From Chitinophagales bacterium (lineage in GTDB: Bacteria > Bacteroidota > Bacteroidia > Chitinophagales > JADIYW01): a stretch of DNA of 64,000 bases. The stretch's first letter is position 1, and each line of letters opens with the position of its first letter. Shown one piece after another: positions 34,952 through 45,659 of this stretch. The DNA lies in assembly GCA_017984135.1 (NCBI GenBank), contig JAGNZZ010000007.1, forward strand, positions 1 to 64,000, in the 5' to 3' direction. The position numbers and the translations under genes were made by a program. The notes under the pieces are model-generated. The model was not told where the DNA came from and did no database searches. It was given only the letters and a program-made list of their open reading frames with translations.

Positions 34952-36289
34952 TTAATTTGAAATTAGATTTTTTAGTTTTTGATGGATATGTTTAAATGGA
35001 AATTGTTGGATGGTTTTTTCCATGTTTTGCTGAATTTTTTCATTACAAAGATTGCCGATACTTCCTGCTAACGTATGTTTAATTTCCGTTGGTTTGATGT
35101 AGGTTTTATTTTCAACTTGTTTGCCAATTTCAATATAAGCATCTCTAAAAGTGAATTTTTTCTCGTGTATTAATTGGTTGATGCTATCTACTGTAAATAA
35201 ATAATTGAATTTTTCATCGTTCAATAAATTTTCTTTTACTTCAATATTTTCTAAAAGTATTTGCATCATTTCTAAACAATCTATTAATGTGTCAAAAGAT
35301 AATAAATAATCTTCTTTGATAATTTGCATGTCACGATGATAGCCGGAAGGTAAGTTATTGGTAATGGATTGAATTTGATTAGGTAAGTTTTGTAGTTTAT
35401 TGCATTTGGCTCGAATCAATTCAAACACATCTGGATTTTTTTTGTGAGGCATGATGGAAGAACCGGTTGTTAAAACATCTGGAAATGAGATAAACGAAAA
35501 ATGTTGGTTTAAATAAATTGTGGCATCCATTGAAAGTTTAGAAAGCGTTGCAGCTATGTTTGCTAATGCTTGCGTTACAACACGTTCCATTTTTCCACGA
35601 TTCATTTGCGCATAAACCACATTGTAGTTTAAATCATCAAAACCTAATAATTCAGTAGTATAATTTCTATCTAATGGAAAAGAGCTTCCGTAACCGGCAC
35701 CAGAACCCAAAGGGTTTTTATTAGCCATTTTAAAAGCAGCATATACACATTCTATGTCGTCCACTAAGTTTTCTGCATAAGCAGCAAACCATAGTCCAAA
35801 ACTACTTGGCATAGCTAATTGCAGATGTGTATATCCTGGAAATAAATGGTTTTTATGTTGGTTAGATAATTTAATTAATAAGTCGAAAACATGTTTTGTA
35901 TGTTGAACAATTTGTTCTAATTTATCTCTGGTGAAAAGCTTAATGTCAACTAATACCTGATCGTTTCTGCTGCGTCCTGTATGTGTGGCTTTTCCTTTAG
36001 TTAATCTGAATTCTATTTCGGAATGTATGTCTTCACTTTGTGCTTGGATAATAAATTTTCCAGCATCTATCTCATTTAAAATTTCTTTTAATTCTGCTTG
36101 TACCGATTGGTAGTCTTCAGTAGAAAGTAAGTTTATTTTATTCAACATTTTAGTATGTGCCAATGTGCCTAAAACATCAAATTTTGCTAGGAGTAAGTCG
36201 AGTTCTTTATCTTTGCCTACCGTAAATTTTTCTACCTTTTTTGCCAGTTCACTTTCGTTGTTATTTCCCTTTTGCCAAAGCTTTGCCAT
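34952..36289 (-). CDS. argH: Argininosuccinate lyase
   Basis: 445 residues. The superfamily signature GSSIMPHKKNPD, the N-terminal DIHSEIEFRLTK, and GRSRNDQVLVDIKLF are intact. It releases fumarate from argininosuccinate, the last step of arginine synthesis. It is on the opposite strand from argCDF'. The ATG overlaps the stop of the PPK2 gene by one base (TAATG), showing translational coupling. Confidence 0.95.
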   Translation of the reverse strand: MAKLWQKGNNNESELAKKVEKFTVGKDKELDLLLAKFDVLGTLAHTKMLNKINLLSTEDYQSVQAELKEILNEIDAGKFIIQAQSEDIHSEIEFRLTKGKATHTGRSRNDQVLVDIKLFTRDKLEQIVQHTKHVFDLLIKLSNQHKNHLFPGYTHLQLAMPSSFGLWFAAYAENLVDDIECVYAAFKMANKNPLGSGAGYGSSFPLDRNYTTELLGFDDLNYNVVYAQMNRGKMERVVTQALANIAATLSKLSMDATIYLNQHFSFISFPDVLTTGSSIMPHKKNPDVFELIRAKCNKLQNLPNQIQSITNNLPSGYHRDMQIIKEDYLLSFDTLIDCLEMMQILLENIEVKENLLNDEKFNYLFTVDSINQLIHEKKFTFRDAYIEIGKQVENKTYIKPTEIKHTLAGSIGNLCNEKIQQNMEKTIQQFPFKHIHQKLKNLISN

Positions 36290-37053
36290 TATTTTTTAAT
36301 TTTATCTTCAGTAATTAATTCAGGATATTTTAATTTCATTTCTTTTAAAGCATTGATTACTAAGTTGGCGATTTGATGTTCTTTAAACCAATTTTGATCA
36401 ACTGCTACAATATTCCATTTTGCATATTTTGAGCATTTGTTCATGGCATCTTCATAAGCATTCATATACTCTTTCCAAAGTTTTCGTTCGTTCCAATCGT
36501 TGTCGCGATGTTTCCACATTTTTGCTGGATTTACTTTGCGTTCTTCTAGTCGTTCTAGTTGTGCTTCTGGAGAAATGTGCATGTAGCATTTGATGATTTT
36601 AGTGCCATTTTGTTCCAATAGTTTTTCAAAATTATTGATGGCATCTATGCGTTGTTGTACAGTTTTTTCATCTATCCATTTGTGTACACGTTGAATCAAA
36701 ATATCCTCGTAATAGGAACGATTGAAAATAACAATTTCCCCTTTTTGTGGTGTTACTTTGTGTAATCTCCAAATGAAATCATGGGCTAATTCTTCCTCTG
36801 TTGGTCGTTTAAACGTTTCCACACGTAAGCCTGCCGGATTTATACCACTGAATACTTTTTTGATAGCTCCATCTTTTCCGCTGGCATCCATGCCTTGCAA
36901 AATAACTAAAACACTTCTTTTTTGCGATGCAATTAAAACATCTTGCAACTCAGCAATTTTTAAGATGGTTTCTTTTGTTTTTAGTTTTGTCAACTCTTTA
37001 TCCATCGACTTAGGAGCGATTGTTTCTATTTTGGATAATTTGATATTTTGCAT
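36289..37053 (-). CDS. Polyphosphate kinase 2 family protein
   Basis: 254 residues. Walker A in LQGMDASGKDGAIKKVFSG, FNRSYYEDILIQRVHKW and PAKMWKHRDNDWNERKLW define the PPK2 family. These enzymes move phosphate between polyphosphate and nucleotides. The length and single domain fit the class I/III group that phosphorylates NMP or NDP; the class is not fixed by eye. It is coupled to argH by a one-base overlap, though no metabolic reason is evident. Confidence 0.92.
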   Translation of the reverse strand: MQNIKLSKIETIAPKSMDKELTKLKTKETILKIAELQDVLIASQKRSVLVILQGMDASGKDGAIKKVFSGINPAGLRVETFKRPTEEELAHDFIWRLHKVTPQKGEIVIFNRSYYEDILIQRVHKWIDEKTVQQRIDAINNFEKLLEQNGTKIIKCYMHISPEAQLERLEERKVNPAKMWKHRDNDWNERKLWKEYMNAYEDAMNKCSKYAKWNIVAVDQNWFKEHQIANLVINALKEMKLKYPELITEDKIKK

Positions 37054-37128
37054 AGTGAAAATTGTTGAATGGTGTAATTAATTTAAGTTTTTTATCTTAA
37101 AAATGTAACAAATAACTTAACCCAAAAT

Positions 37129-38673
37129 TTATTTAAACATACCTTTTAATGCACCTAATAATCCACGCGTTAAAGTAGTCGTAGCTGTTCGTGCAATTTG
37201 TTTAGTCACAGTACTGTTTAATACTTTTTCTAACGTTGTTTTTTGCACTTTTCCACTTGGCAATTTTTGTGCTTTAGCTGCGGCTTTTACTTGTTCATCT
37301 TCTAATTCTTGTTCTTGTAATTTTTCCATTTTTGCACTTAAAATTTCAAAGGCACTTTCTGGATCTATAACATCTTTGTACTTTCTATATAATTTTGATT
37401 TTTGAATCAAGATTGTCATTTCATCTTCATTTAATACATCCATTCTAGACTGTGGAGCGCTCATCATACAATGAACTAAAGGTGTTGGAATACCTTTTTC
37501 ATTTAGTGCGGTAACAAATGCTTCTCCAATACCTAATTGTGTAATTAAGTCTTCTACTTTATAAAAGTCAGTCATAGGATAGTTGTCTGCTACTAATTTA
37601 ATAGCTTGTCTATCTTTTGCGGTAAACGCACGTAAAGCATGTTGTACTTTTAATCCTAATTGTGCTAATATACTTTCTGGGATATCATTTGGATTTTGAG
37701 TACAAAAGAAAATACCAACACCTTTAGAACGTATTAATTTTATGATAGCTTCTAATTGGTCTTTTAAAGCATTGCTTGCATTATCAAAAATCAAATGAGC
37801 TTCATCTAAAAAGATAATTAGTTCTGGTTGTTCTACATCGCCACGTTCAGGAAATTTTGAATAAACTTCAGCTAATAAACTCAACATAAAAGTTGAAAAT
37901 AGTTTCGGTTTATCCTGTATATCTGTTAATCGTACGATGTTGATGTAGCCATATCCATTCTCATCTTTTCTCAATAAATCATTGACATCAAAAGATGTTT
38001 CTCCAAAAAATAATTCAGCACCTTGTTGTTCTAATTCTACTACTTTGCGCAAAATAGTGCCCACTGTTGCCGGACTAATGGCTCCATATTCTTTTTCAAA
38101 AATACTTTTACCTTCATTTGTTAAAAATTGCAACACTTTTTTAAAGTCAGGTAAATCAACCAATGCTAATTGTTGGTCATCACAAAACTTAAACACCATG
38201 GCTACTACACCTTGTTGTGTGTCGTTTAAATCTAATATTTTTGAAATCAAAACTGGACCAAATTCAGTTACAGTAGCACGCAAACGAACACCATCTTGAG
38301 TGGAAATAGACATTAACTCCACTGGATATGCTTTAGGGTTCCAAGTGTTTCCGATAGCTGCCACGCGTTCTTCAATTTTTGGATTACTGTTACCTGCTTC
38401 TGCCACACCTGAAAAATCACCTTTTATATCCATCATTAAAACAGAAATTCCATTTTCAGATAAGCGCTCTGAAATAGCTTGTATGGATTTAGTTTTTCCG
38501 GTTCCAGTTGCACCGGCAATTAATCCATGTCGGTTTAATGTTTTAAGTGGTAACTTAATAAGTGTGTTTGGAACGGATGTAGTGTTGAACATGCCTCCTC
38601 CAATAGTGATGTATGCACCTTTAAAGGTATAACCTTGTTGTATTGTTTGAACAAATTGTTCTTGATTTGCCAT
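37129..38673 (-). CDS. HerA-like ATPase (DUF853 family)
   Basis: 514 residues. Walker A at about residues 53-61 (IAGATGTGKT), Walker B in ELIIFLDEAHLIF and FFCTQNPNDIPESILAQLGL are clear. This matches the DUF853 branch of the HerA/FtsK ATPases, often annotated as a helicase-like NTPase. The C-terminal part is a charged helix ending in a short basic hydrophobic tail (RGLLGALKGMFK). Its role is not established. No NurA-like nuclease is adjacent, so a HerA-NurA pair is not supported. Confidence 0.87.
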   Translation of the reverse strand: MANQEQFVQTIQQGYTFKGAYITIGGGMFNTTSVPNTLIKLPLKTLNRHGLIAGATGTGKTKSIQAISERLSENGISVLMMDIKGDFSGVAEAGNSNPKIEERVAAIGNTWNPKAYPVELMSISTQDGVRLRATVTEFGPVLISKILDLNDTQQGVVAMVFKFCDDQQLALVDLPDFKKVLQFLTNEGKSIFEKEYGAISPATVGTILRKVVELEQQGAELFFGETSFDVNDLLRKDENGYGYINIVRLTDIQDKPKLFSTFMLSLLAEVYSKFPERGDVEQPELIIFLDEAHLIFDNASNALKDQLEAIIKLIRSKGVGIFFCTQNPNDIPESILAQLGLKVQHALRAFTAKDRQAIKLVADNYPMTDFYKVEDLITQLGIGEAFVTALNEKGIPTPLVHCMMSAPQSRMDVLNEDEMTILIQKSKLYRKYKDVIDPESAFEILSAKMEKLQEQELEDEQVKAAAKAQKLPSGKVQKTTLEKVLNSTVTKQIARTATTTLTRGLLGALKGMFK

Positions 38674-38804
38674 ATAATTTTAATTTAGTATAAAAGTAAG
38701 AAATTGAATAAATAGTAGAAATTTTATTGAATAATATAACAATAGATTAAGTTGAAGTAATTTTAATTTGATTTTTAGTTATGAATTTGTTAGTGCTATA
38801 ATGA

Positions 38805-40193
38805 TTACAACTCAATGATGGTGCCAATTTTTGGAATTTGAATATTTTTATATTGATGTTTTAATAGTGTTTCTTTTAGAGCTTCTTGTCGTTTTGATTC
38901 GCCATGCACTAAAAAGATATTTTGAAGTTGATATTTGTTTTGATTAGAAATGAATTTCAATATTTCAGGTTCATCAGCATGTGCGCTCATGCTGCTTAAT
39001 ATTTCGATTTGTGCGTTTACTTTTTTTTCATCTCCAAATATTTTTACCATTTTTGGTTTTTGAGTGAGTTGTTGTCCAAGTGTTCCATCTGCACAATACC
39101 CAACAATTAGTATGGTATTTTCATTTTTTTCTATTTGATTATAAATATGATGTCGAATACGACCGGCATTAGCCATGCCTGAAGCAGCAATTATGATACA
39201 AGGTTCTGAGTTTGAATTTAATTTTTTAGATTGCTCGGCATCTCGAATGTATTTTAAATTATTCCATCCGAATGGATTGTCATCAGCAATCATATATTTT
39301 TCTAATTCTTTATCATAACATTCTGGATGCATAATAAATATTTCTGTTGCATTCATAGCCAATGGACTATCAATATATACGGGAATATTTCCAAGTTTTC
39401 CTTCTGAATAAAATTGATCTAAACGATAAATTAATTCTTGCGTTCTGCCCACGCTAAATGCTGGAATGATGAGCTTTCCACGTTTTGTGATACAAGTGTC
39501 AAAAATGATTTTTAAAAATTTATCATTGCTTTCTGGTGTTTCTTCGTGCGTTTTTCCGCCATACGTAGATTCGCAAATTAAATAATCTAATGGAGGCATT
39601 TGTTTTGGATCATTTAAAATTGGACGATTGTATCGACCAATATCTCCTGAAAAACCGAACATTTTTTGTTGTTTGTTTTCATTAATGCTCAAGGTTACTG
39701 AGGCACTTCCTAAAATATGTCCGGCATCTGAGAAAAGTACTTTAACATCTTTATTAATAGAAAACCATTGATCGTATTCCACCGTTCTAAAATGTACTAA
39801 ACTTCTTTTGGCGTCATATTGTGTATATAATGGTAAAATATTTCTATGTTTTCTTTTTGATTCATGCTTGGCATCACTTTCTTGTATAAAGGCACTGTCT
39901 AAAAGCATAATGGCAGATAAATCACGAGTGGCAGAAGTACAATAAATTTTACCATTGAATCCATCTTTCACTAATTTTGGAATTCTTCCACTATGGTCAA
40001 TATGTGCATGAGATAAGATTAAAACATCAATATCTGCTGGTTTAAAAAACCATTGATTATTAAAAGCTTCAAATTCGTCTTCACGACCTTGGTATAAACC
40101 ACAATCTAATAAGATTTTAAAACCATTGTCAAGGGTAAGTAAATGGCTGCTTCCTGTTACCGTTTGAGCAGCACCACAAAATTGTATTTTCAT
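38805..40193 (-). CDS. Beta-CASP metallo-beta-lactamase RNA-processing hydrolase
   Basis: 462 residues. The metal-binding motif SHAHIDHSGRIP is followed by DAGHILGSAS, the beta-CASP region with PAFSVGRTQELIYRL and IIAASGMANAGRIRHH, and the RMMBL-type end VHGESKRQEALKE. This architecture is the Ysh1/CPSF-73-like exonuclease group. It probably acts on RNA in the cytoplasm. Length and motifs are complete. Confidence 0.92.
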   Translation of the reverse strand: MKIQFCGAAQTVTGSSHLLTLDNGFKILLDCGLYQGREDEFEAFNNQWFFKPADIDVLILSHAHIDHSGRIPKLVKDGFNGKIYCTSATRDLSAIMLLDSAFIQESDAKHESKRKHRNILPLYTQYDAKRSLVHFRTVEYDQWFSINKDVKVLFSDAGHILGSASVTLSINENKQQKMFGFSGDIGRYNRPILNDPKQMPPLDYLICESTYGGKTHEETPESNDKFLKIIFDTCITKRGKLIIPAFSVGRTQELIYRLDQFYSEGKLGNIPVYIDSPLAMNATEIFIMHPECYDKELEKYMIADDNPFGWNNLKYIRDAEQSKKLNSNSEPCIIIAASGMANAGRIRHHIYNQIEKNENTILIVGYCADGTLGQQLTQKPKMVKIFGDEKKVNAQIEILSSMSAHADEPEILKFISNQNKYQLQNIFLVHGESKRQEALKETLLKHQYKNIQIPKIGTIIEL

Positions 40194-40271
40194 TTCATTT
40201 TCATTTCATAATAGATAAAACGAATGTACAATAATATTCCAAAAATGATAAATATCTTAAGATTTCTTTCT

Positions 40272-40279
40272 TATATTTG
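40272..40279 (+). promoter_or_regulatory. -7 promoter box of the 155-residue hypothetical gene
   Basis: TATATTTG matches TAnnTTTG and lies 17 bases before ATG 40297. Confidence 0.5.
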
Positions 40280-40296
40280 AATCAAATACTACGATT

Positions 40297-40764
40297 ATGT
40301 TTCAAGAAATTTATAATGATATTCAAGCAAAAATTCAGCAACAAATTCAGGATAAATTTGGATTAAGTGCTGACCAAACTACACAAAGTACACATGTTTT
40401 ACTAGATAATTTTAAAAAGTTCATTAACGAAGACTTGATGGCTGGTGGAATGAGCGGTTTGAAAGAGTTAATGAGCAATGGTATTAATGACATTAAAAGT
40501 AATCCTATATTACAAAAATTACGAGATAATGTGTTGAATGATTTAGTGAATAAAGTAGGATTATCGGAAGATACAGCTCAAAAGGTGCGTGATTTTTCAA
40601 TGACTGAAATTTTTGAACGCTTCAAATCAGAGTTTTTAGATGAACAAGGAAAGCCTGATTTTAGTAAAATTATGAGTAAAGTAAATTTGTCAGATTTTCA
40701 AGGAAAAGCTCAAGAGTTAATGAGTAAATTTGGTTCGGATATTGGTAAATTATTTGGAAGATAG
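40297..40764 (+). CDS. Unknown small helical protein
   Basis: 155 residues, not recognised. It is almost entirely predicted helix with many Gln, Lys, Asp and Phe and repeated short motifs (NDIQAKIQQQIQDKFGLS, DNFKKFINEDLM, LSEDTAQKVRDF, KVNLSDFQGKAQELMSKFG). There is no signal peptide, Cys or membrane segment. It has its own promoter and ends 48 bases before the 3' end of the convergent tamB. Confidence 0.7.
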   Translation: MFQEIYNDIQAKIQQQIQDKFGLSADQTTQSTHVLLDNFKKFINEDLMAGGMSGLKELMSNGINDIKSNPILQKLRDNVLNDLVNKVGLSEDTAQKVRDFSMTEIFERFKSEFLDEQGKPDFSKIMSKVNLSDFQGKAQELMSKFGSDIGKLFGR

Positions 40765-40812
40765 TTTTTGTTTATTTCAATCTTATTTTCTTTTAATTAG
40801 AATCTTATTTTT

Positions 40813-43800
40813 TCATTTTTTGAGAATGGTATCATTTAGTGTTTTTTTAGTGTTAGTGGTATCTTCAGATTTGTTTTTCTTTTCTTTCTTATTTTTCAAT
40901 TGAAACAAATCTTTAATGTTGTCAAAATCTTTTTGAAATGAAATAGCTCCACCGGTTCGTATTCTATCTTGATTAATGATATCATAATTGGCAGTTCGAG
41001 CATAGGTTTTAAGTCGAATTCTTCCATCTGGCGTTACTAAATATTCCAACATAAAATCGCCTGCAATAGCAGCATTGTTAGCAGGTTGTCCGGTGATGTT
41101 GCCGTTTGTGATTGTTGGATTTCCAAAATTCACATTACCACCAATAGTTAAAATAAGACGATTACCATATAATTCTTGTTTATAACTAAAGCCAAAATTT
41201 CTAGAGTCTTTGGATTCCAAATCGGATAATAATAAATCAATGGAAGCACCTTTAATAACACTTCCTAATCCTCGTGAAAGTAAGTTAGATAGTTGAGCTG
41301 AAACCAATTGAGTTACCGTATTAGATGCTCCAGTGAAACGTTGATCGCTGGAACTACCTGATGGAAAAAATGTATTAAATAATAATAAAGCAACGGCTTG
41401 ATTGTTTCGTTCGTTTTCATTGCTATTGATTTCAGTAAGTTTTCTATTTAAATCATCGGATTGCGCAGAAATGGTACCAGAAGTAGGTTCTATTTTAAAG
41501 ACGATTTCAGGATTGTCGAGAGTTCCGCTAATTAATAGATTTAAGTCGATTGGGAAAGAGCGATTGCGCATGGCATTTGTACTGTCAAATAAATTACGAA
41601 CGGAAGCAGATTTTACATTGTATAATGCAGTGATATCGAGTTCTGCTTTTAAAGGATCGCCGGCAAAATTTATTTTACTTCCAGGTTTAATATTAAATGT
41701 TTTATTTAAAACACCTTGGAAGCTAAAGTCATATTTTCCTTCAGTTAGATTGTAAGTTCCATTGATTAATAAATCTCCTTTTTTATCTATAGTTAGATTA
41801 AGATTATCGCTAAAGCCTCGTGCAACAATTTTATCGTTCGTATTTGGATCAAGAATAATATTTGCTTCAGCATCTGGTGTCGCTTCAATATTCATATTGA
41901 TGTTTAATCCACTTAATTTCGTTTTATATTCTACTTGTTTAATTGGATTTTTAGGATCTACAAACCGAATAAATGTATAGCCTTTGTCGGATGTTTTCCC
42001 ATTTACAGGAAGATTGAAAACAGTGTTTTTCATAGTTTCCAAACGTGTAATATCAATTTTTAAATCATTAAAGTAGCCATCTAATTCTACTTCGCCTTTG
42101 GCAAATACAATTCCATAAAAATCTTGATTGTCGTTGTAAGTGGTATTCATAAAATTGTAGCCAGTTGGTGCACTTAAATATGCTTTATCCACTTTCCATT
42201 CTTTAAAGCTATTGTGTAATAATTTTCCGGATAACAATGCGGTATTTCCATAATTATCATACAAAGTTACTTTGCCAAAGTCAAAACCTTTATTGGTTAA
42301 TTTAATTTCTTCATTTACCAATTTAAACGTAGTACCTAAATATTTCATTTTTAATTCTGCTGTATCAATTATGGAAGCAGTGCCGGTTAAAATTGGTTTT
42401 TTAATACTTCCAGATACATGTACTTGTCCTTTAATAAACGCTTTAGGTATTAATAATTCTTTCTTCAATAATGTTTCTAAGAAATTTAAATTTAGACGTT
42501 CAATATCTGCATCCACATCTAGTATTTCTTTTCCTTTTTTTTGCATATCATAGATGCCATCAAAGGATAACTGGTAGTTAGAATCAACAATAGTGCCACC
42601 AGCTTCCACTATTTTTTTACCATTTCTACCATATATGGCATCTAAGCCAATGTATTTAACTTTGTAATTTAAGATTTGAAAATCATGAATGGAAACATCC
42701 GCATTCGCTTGTAGTTTTGTGAGCATGTTTTTTAAGTTTACCGTTCCGGATAGTTTCCCATTTTTTATGGCACCAGTTGTGTCAATTAATTGACTAACAT
42801 CTGCTAAATCTAAATTTTCAATATTGATTTTGGCATCTGCTAATGTGTTTCTGCCGTTTTGTATGTTTATTTTTTGATTGCCTTGAATAATTGAAAAGTT
42901 TTGAGCAATAATTGAACTATCCACAAAAGTGAGTTGATTGTTTTTTTCCAGTTGCCAAATTTTATTGTTGAGTTTTAATTTGGAGTCAATTATTTTAGCA
43001 ATAATAGTATCATACTTAAAGTCTAGAATTGACATTAATCGAACGGCATTTGAAGCACTATCATTGGAGATGCTTATGGTACTAAGTAATTGTTCTAATG
43101 AACTATTTACATTTATTTTTATGTCGTTGATTTCTGTTTTGCTAACTTGTAATTTTTGGATATTTCCGTTTAGTAATAATTCCGTTTGATTGGTATTGCC
43201 TTCTATGTTTATCGCATTTATGGCAGTTCCACTGTAATTGGCGGAATCCATTTTTGCATGAACATTAAACATATTTTGAAGTGTATTGATGTTTGTAGAT
43301 AAGTCTAATTCACTTAAATATCTAATTTGTGGTACAAATACTTTTATTAAACCAAAATCTGATTTTAATTTTATGGTTGCATCGACTTGCTGTGCTTTTG
43401 CTAACTTAAAATCCTTTGCATTAGGTTTTATTAACTTAGAATATTTACTTAGATATACTTTTAAGGAAGGTACAATAGTTAATGGATCAAAATTTCCTAT
43501 AAGATTAGCATTAAATTGGTCAGAACTTATGGTGTAATTTTTTATATCTCCATCGTTGTCCATTACAATATCTACATCAGAAAGTGCCAGAATATCTTTA
43601 TTGTTTTGAAGGATGATATTGCTGAATTTTCCAGTTCCAGTGAAATTTTCTATTTTATTTCCTATTCCGTGAATTTCACCATCTAACGAAACCATTAATG
43701 AATCTTTGGATAAATTAAGTTTGTTTAGATCTGCATTTTTGATACTCGTTTTGAAATCAAATTTTGGAAGTTGCTCATTAAAATCTGCGATACCATTAAA

Positions 43801-45615
43801 ATCAATTAAAAAGCAATCATCATCAAAGAAAGCATGTCCTTTGAATTTTTTCTTTTCAATTAATCCATCCACTTTTATTTTATCAAATACATATCCATTT
43901 AAATAAAAATTTCGGATTGTTCCGGTGAGTTTTGTATTCAACTCTTTTGTGTTAAAGCCATTTCCATCAGCATTAATATCTAAATCAACAGTGCCAAGTA
44001 ATTTTTTATTGCCAGTAATTTCTGCTAAGTTTAAATTTTTTGCTACAATTTTACCAATATATTTAGGAGGTTTTCCACTCGGAAAATTCATGCGTACATC
44101 TGTCACTAATTCGCCTAAATTGTTGGTTTTTAAATTTCCTTTGGCTACAAAATCATTGGTGAAACCAAAGAAAGTTCCTTTAAATGAAATATTTCCGGCA
44201 TTATCTATTAGTTTAGGCATTTTCACAAATGCTAACATCTGTTTTAATTCAGAAGGATTGGTTTTAAATTCATTTATTTTTAAATCAAAAAGTGTATTTT
44301 TAATTTTAGGCAATCCTTTTATGTTTCCACTTATATCCAATACGGTATTTTTTCCTGCATGAATATGTAATTCTTCAGTTCTTAAATTGGCTAATTTGCC
44401 TTTTATTTCACCATGCAGTTGAATATTTTGCGGAATATATTTTTCTGCTTTTGGTGCGAACAATGCGACATCTTTCGCTTTTACATCGGCATTTTTTACA
44501 TCCGCTTTTAACGTTACTTTATTAGCAAAATCACCAAAAGAACGCCATTCGTCGCTAAATGATAAAGAATATGCGCCTTCTAAAGTTGATGAATTATACT
44601 TCAATAATAAATCATCTAAATAAATTCCATTATTATCTAAAAGTGCTTTTGCTTGTATTTTTTTTACAACAATAGAGTTATCTAAGGTGGTATTCAAATT
44701 TTCAATAGTAACATGCATGCCAGTTGAATCCCATTTGTAATTTTTTACATCCATATTTATTTTATGAATATTCATTTGGCTGATTAAAAAGGATCCCGCT
44801 TTTTGGTTTTTCTTTTTAAAATCCATGGCATGGTTTCCATTCCGCATAGTCAGTTTGTTCACCGTAATATTTAGTAAATTCCCTAGACCTTGAACATTAA
44901 AACCTTTACTTGGTTTATTTGATTTTGGTTTATTAATTTCGTTATAATCAGTTAATTTAAAATAGGGATCTACTAAATCTAATTGTTTGACGTCTATTTT
45001 TAAATGATTGATATCTAATTCACGAACATCCACAAATACTTTTGAAAAACGAATATCCATACGTTTGTCAGTATGTGGATCATCTATAATAATATTTGAA
45101 TTGGTCAGTAATAATTTATTGAGTCGTAACTCTAACGGTTTACTCTTTGTTTTTTTCTTTGGATTTTTATTATCTGAAGCAAATTGTTCTAACAGAAAAT
45201 GAAAATTATAGATGCTATCCTCTTTAGCTCTGTAGCCATTCAATAGAACGCCATCTAACGTTAAATTATCAATGTAAATTTTTTTGTTTCGAATAGTTCT
45301 AATTTGATCAAGCAATGTTCTACCTAACATCAAATCGATATCTAATTTTTTTACAAATAAAATGGTATCTGTTTTGCTCTTTTGAGAAGATAAATAAACA
45401 TTATAAATTTCAACAGTTCTAATAAAATTAATACTAACAGAATCAATTTTTACTTCACTGTTTAATTGTTTTGATAAATAATCGCTTACTTTGTGCACCA
45501 AAAATGTTTGCACTTTAGGTTGTTGGATGAGGAAAAAAGTGGACGTAAATAGAATCATCAGTAATAGCAAAATAACTAATACTGTTCGAAATGTATATTT
45601 AAAGAATTTTTTCAA
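40813..45615 (-). CDS. tamB: TamB-like translocation and assembly module protein
   Basis: 1600 residues, start codon TTG. One N-terminal membrane anchor (VLVILLLLMILFTSTFFLI) is followed by AsmA-like repeats of beta strands (SVSINFIRTVEIYNVYLSS, ...) and a C-terminal DUF490/TamB domain (LLINGTYNLTEGKYDFSFQG ... IDLLLSDLESKDSRNFGFSY). Such proteins bridge the periplasm and are linked to outer-membrane lipid transport or protein assembly. The BamA-like TamA partner is not adjacent. The very long beta-helical region is normal for Bacteroidota. Confidence 0.9.
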   Translation of the reverse strand: MKKFFKYTFRTVLVILLLLMILFTSTFFLIQQPKVQTFLVHKVSDYLSKQLNSEVKIDSVSINFIRTVEIYNVYLSSQKSKTDTILFVKKLDIDLMLGRTLLDQIRTIRNKKIYIDNLTLDGVLLNGYRAKEDSIYNFHFLLEQFASDNKNPKKKTKSKPLELRLNKLLLTNSNIIIDDPHTDKRMDIRFSKVFVDVRELDINHLKIDVKQLDLVDPYFKLTDYNEINKPKSNKPSKGFNVQGLGNLLNITVNKLTMRNGNHAMDFKKKNQKAGSFLISQMNIHKINMDVKNYKWDSTGMHVTIENLNTTLDNSIVVKKIQAKALLDNNGIYLDDLLLKYNSSTLEGAYSLSFSDEWRSFGDFANKVTLKADVKNADVKAKDVALFAPKAEKYIPQNIQLHGEIKGKLANLRTEELHIHAGKNTVLDISGNIKGLPKIKNTLFDLKINEFKTNPSELKQMLAFVKMPKLIDNAGNISFKGTFFGFTNDFVAKGNLKTNNLGELVTDVRMNFPSGKPPKYIGKIVAKNLNLAEITGNKKLLGTVDLDINADGNGFNTKELNTKLTGTIRNFYLNGYVFDKIKVDGLIEKKKFKGHAFFDDDCFLIDFNGIADFNEQLPKFDFKTSIKNADLNKLNLSKDSLMVSLDGEIHGIGNKIENFTGTGKFSNIILQNNKDILALSDVDIVMDNDGDIKNYTISSDQFNANLIGNFDPLTIVPSLKVYLSKYSKLIKPNAKDFKLAKAQQVDATIKLKSDFGLIKVFVPQIRYLSELDLSTNINTLQNMFNVHAKMDSANYSGTAINAINIEGNTNQTELLLNGNIQKLQVSKTEINDIKINVNSSLEQLLSTISISNDSASNAVRLMSILDFKYDTIIAKIIDSKLKLNNKIWQLEKNNQLTFVDSSIIAQNFSIIQGNQKINIQNGRNTLADAKINIENLDLADVSQLIDTTGAIKNGKLSGTVNLKNMLTKLQANADVSIHDFQILNYKVKYIGLDAIYGRNGKKIVEAGGTIVDSNYQLSFDGIYDMQKKGKEILDVDADIERLNLNFLETLLKKELLIPKAFIKGQVHVSGSIKKPILTGTASIIDTAELKMKYLGTTFKLVNEEIKLTNKGFDFGKVTLYDNYGNTALLSGKLLHNSFKEWKVDKAYLSAPTGYNFMNTTYNDNQDFYGIVFAKGEVELDGYFNDLKIDITRLETMKNTVFNLPVNGKTSDKGYTFIRFVDPKNPIKQVEYKTKLSGLNINMNIEATPDAEANIILDPNTNDKIVARGFSDNLNLTIDKKGDLLINGTYNLTEGKYDFSFQGVLNKTFNIKPGSKINFAGDPLKAELDITALYNVKSASVRNLFDSTNAMRNRSFPIDLNLLISGTLDNPEIVFKIEPTSGTISAQSDDLNRKLTEINSNENERNNQAVALLLFNTFFPSGSSSDQRFTGASNTVTQLVSAQLSNLLSRGLGSVIKGASIDLLLSDLESKDSRNFGFSYKQELYGNRLILTIGGNVNFGNPTITNGNITGQPANNAAIAGDFMLEYLVTPDGRIRLKTYARTANYDIINQDRIRTGGAISFQKDFDNIKDLFQLKNKKEKKNKSEDTTNTKKTLNDTILKK

Positions 45616-45631
45616 CTGCTCGTAAAAAATG

Positions 45632-45639
45632 CAAAATTA
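45632..45639 (-). promoter_or_regulatory. -7 promoter box of tamB
   Basis: On the minus strand TAATTTTG, an exact TAnnTTTG match, 16 bases before the TTG start at 45615. It lies in the 44-base divergent gap with tsaD. Confidence 0.5.
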
Positions 45640-45659
45640 AATGAAAATAACCAAATTTT

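Noticed and set aside
37129-38673. HerA-like ATPase as part of an anti-phage or DNA-repair island
   Set aside because: No NurA, SIR2, DUF4297 or other defence partner lies next to it; the DUF853 group is widespread in ordinary genome contexts.
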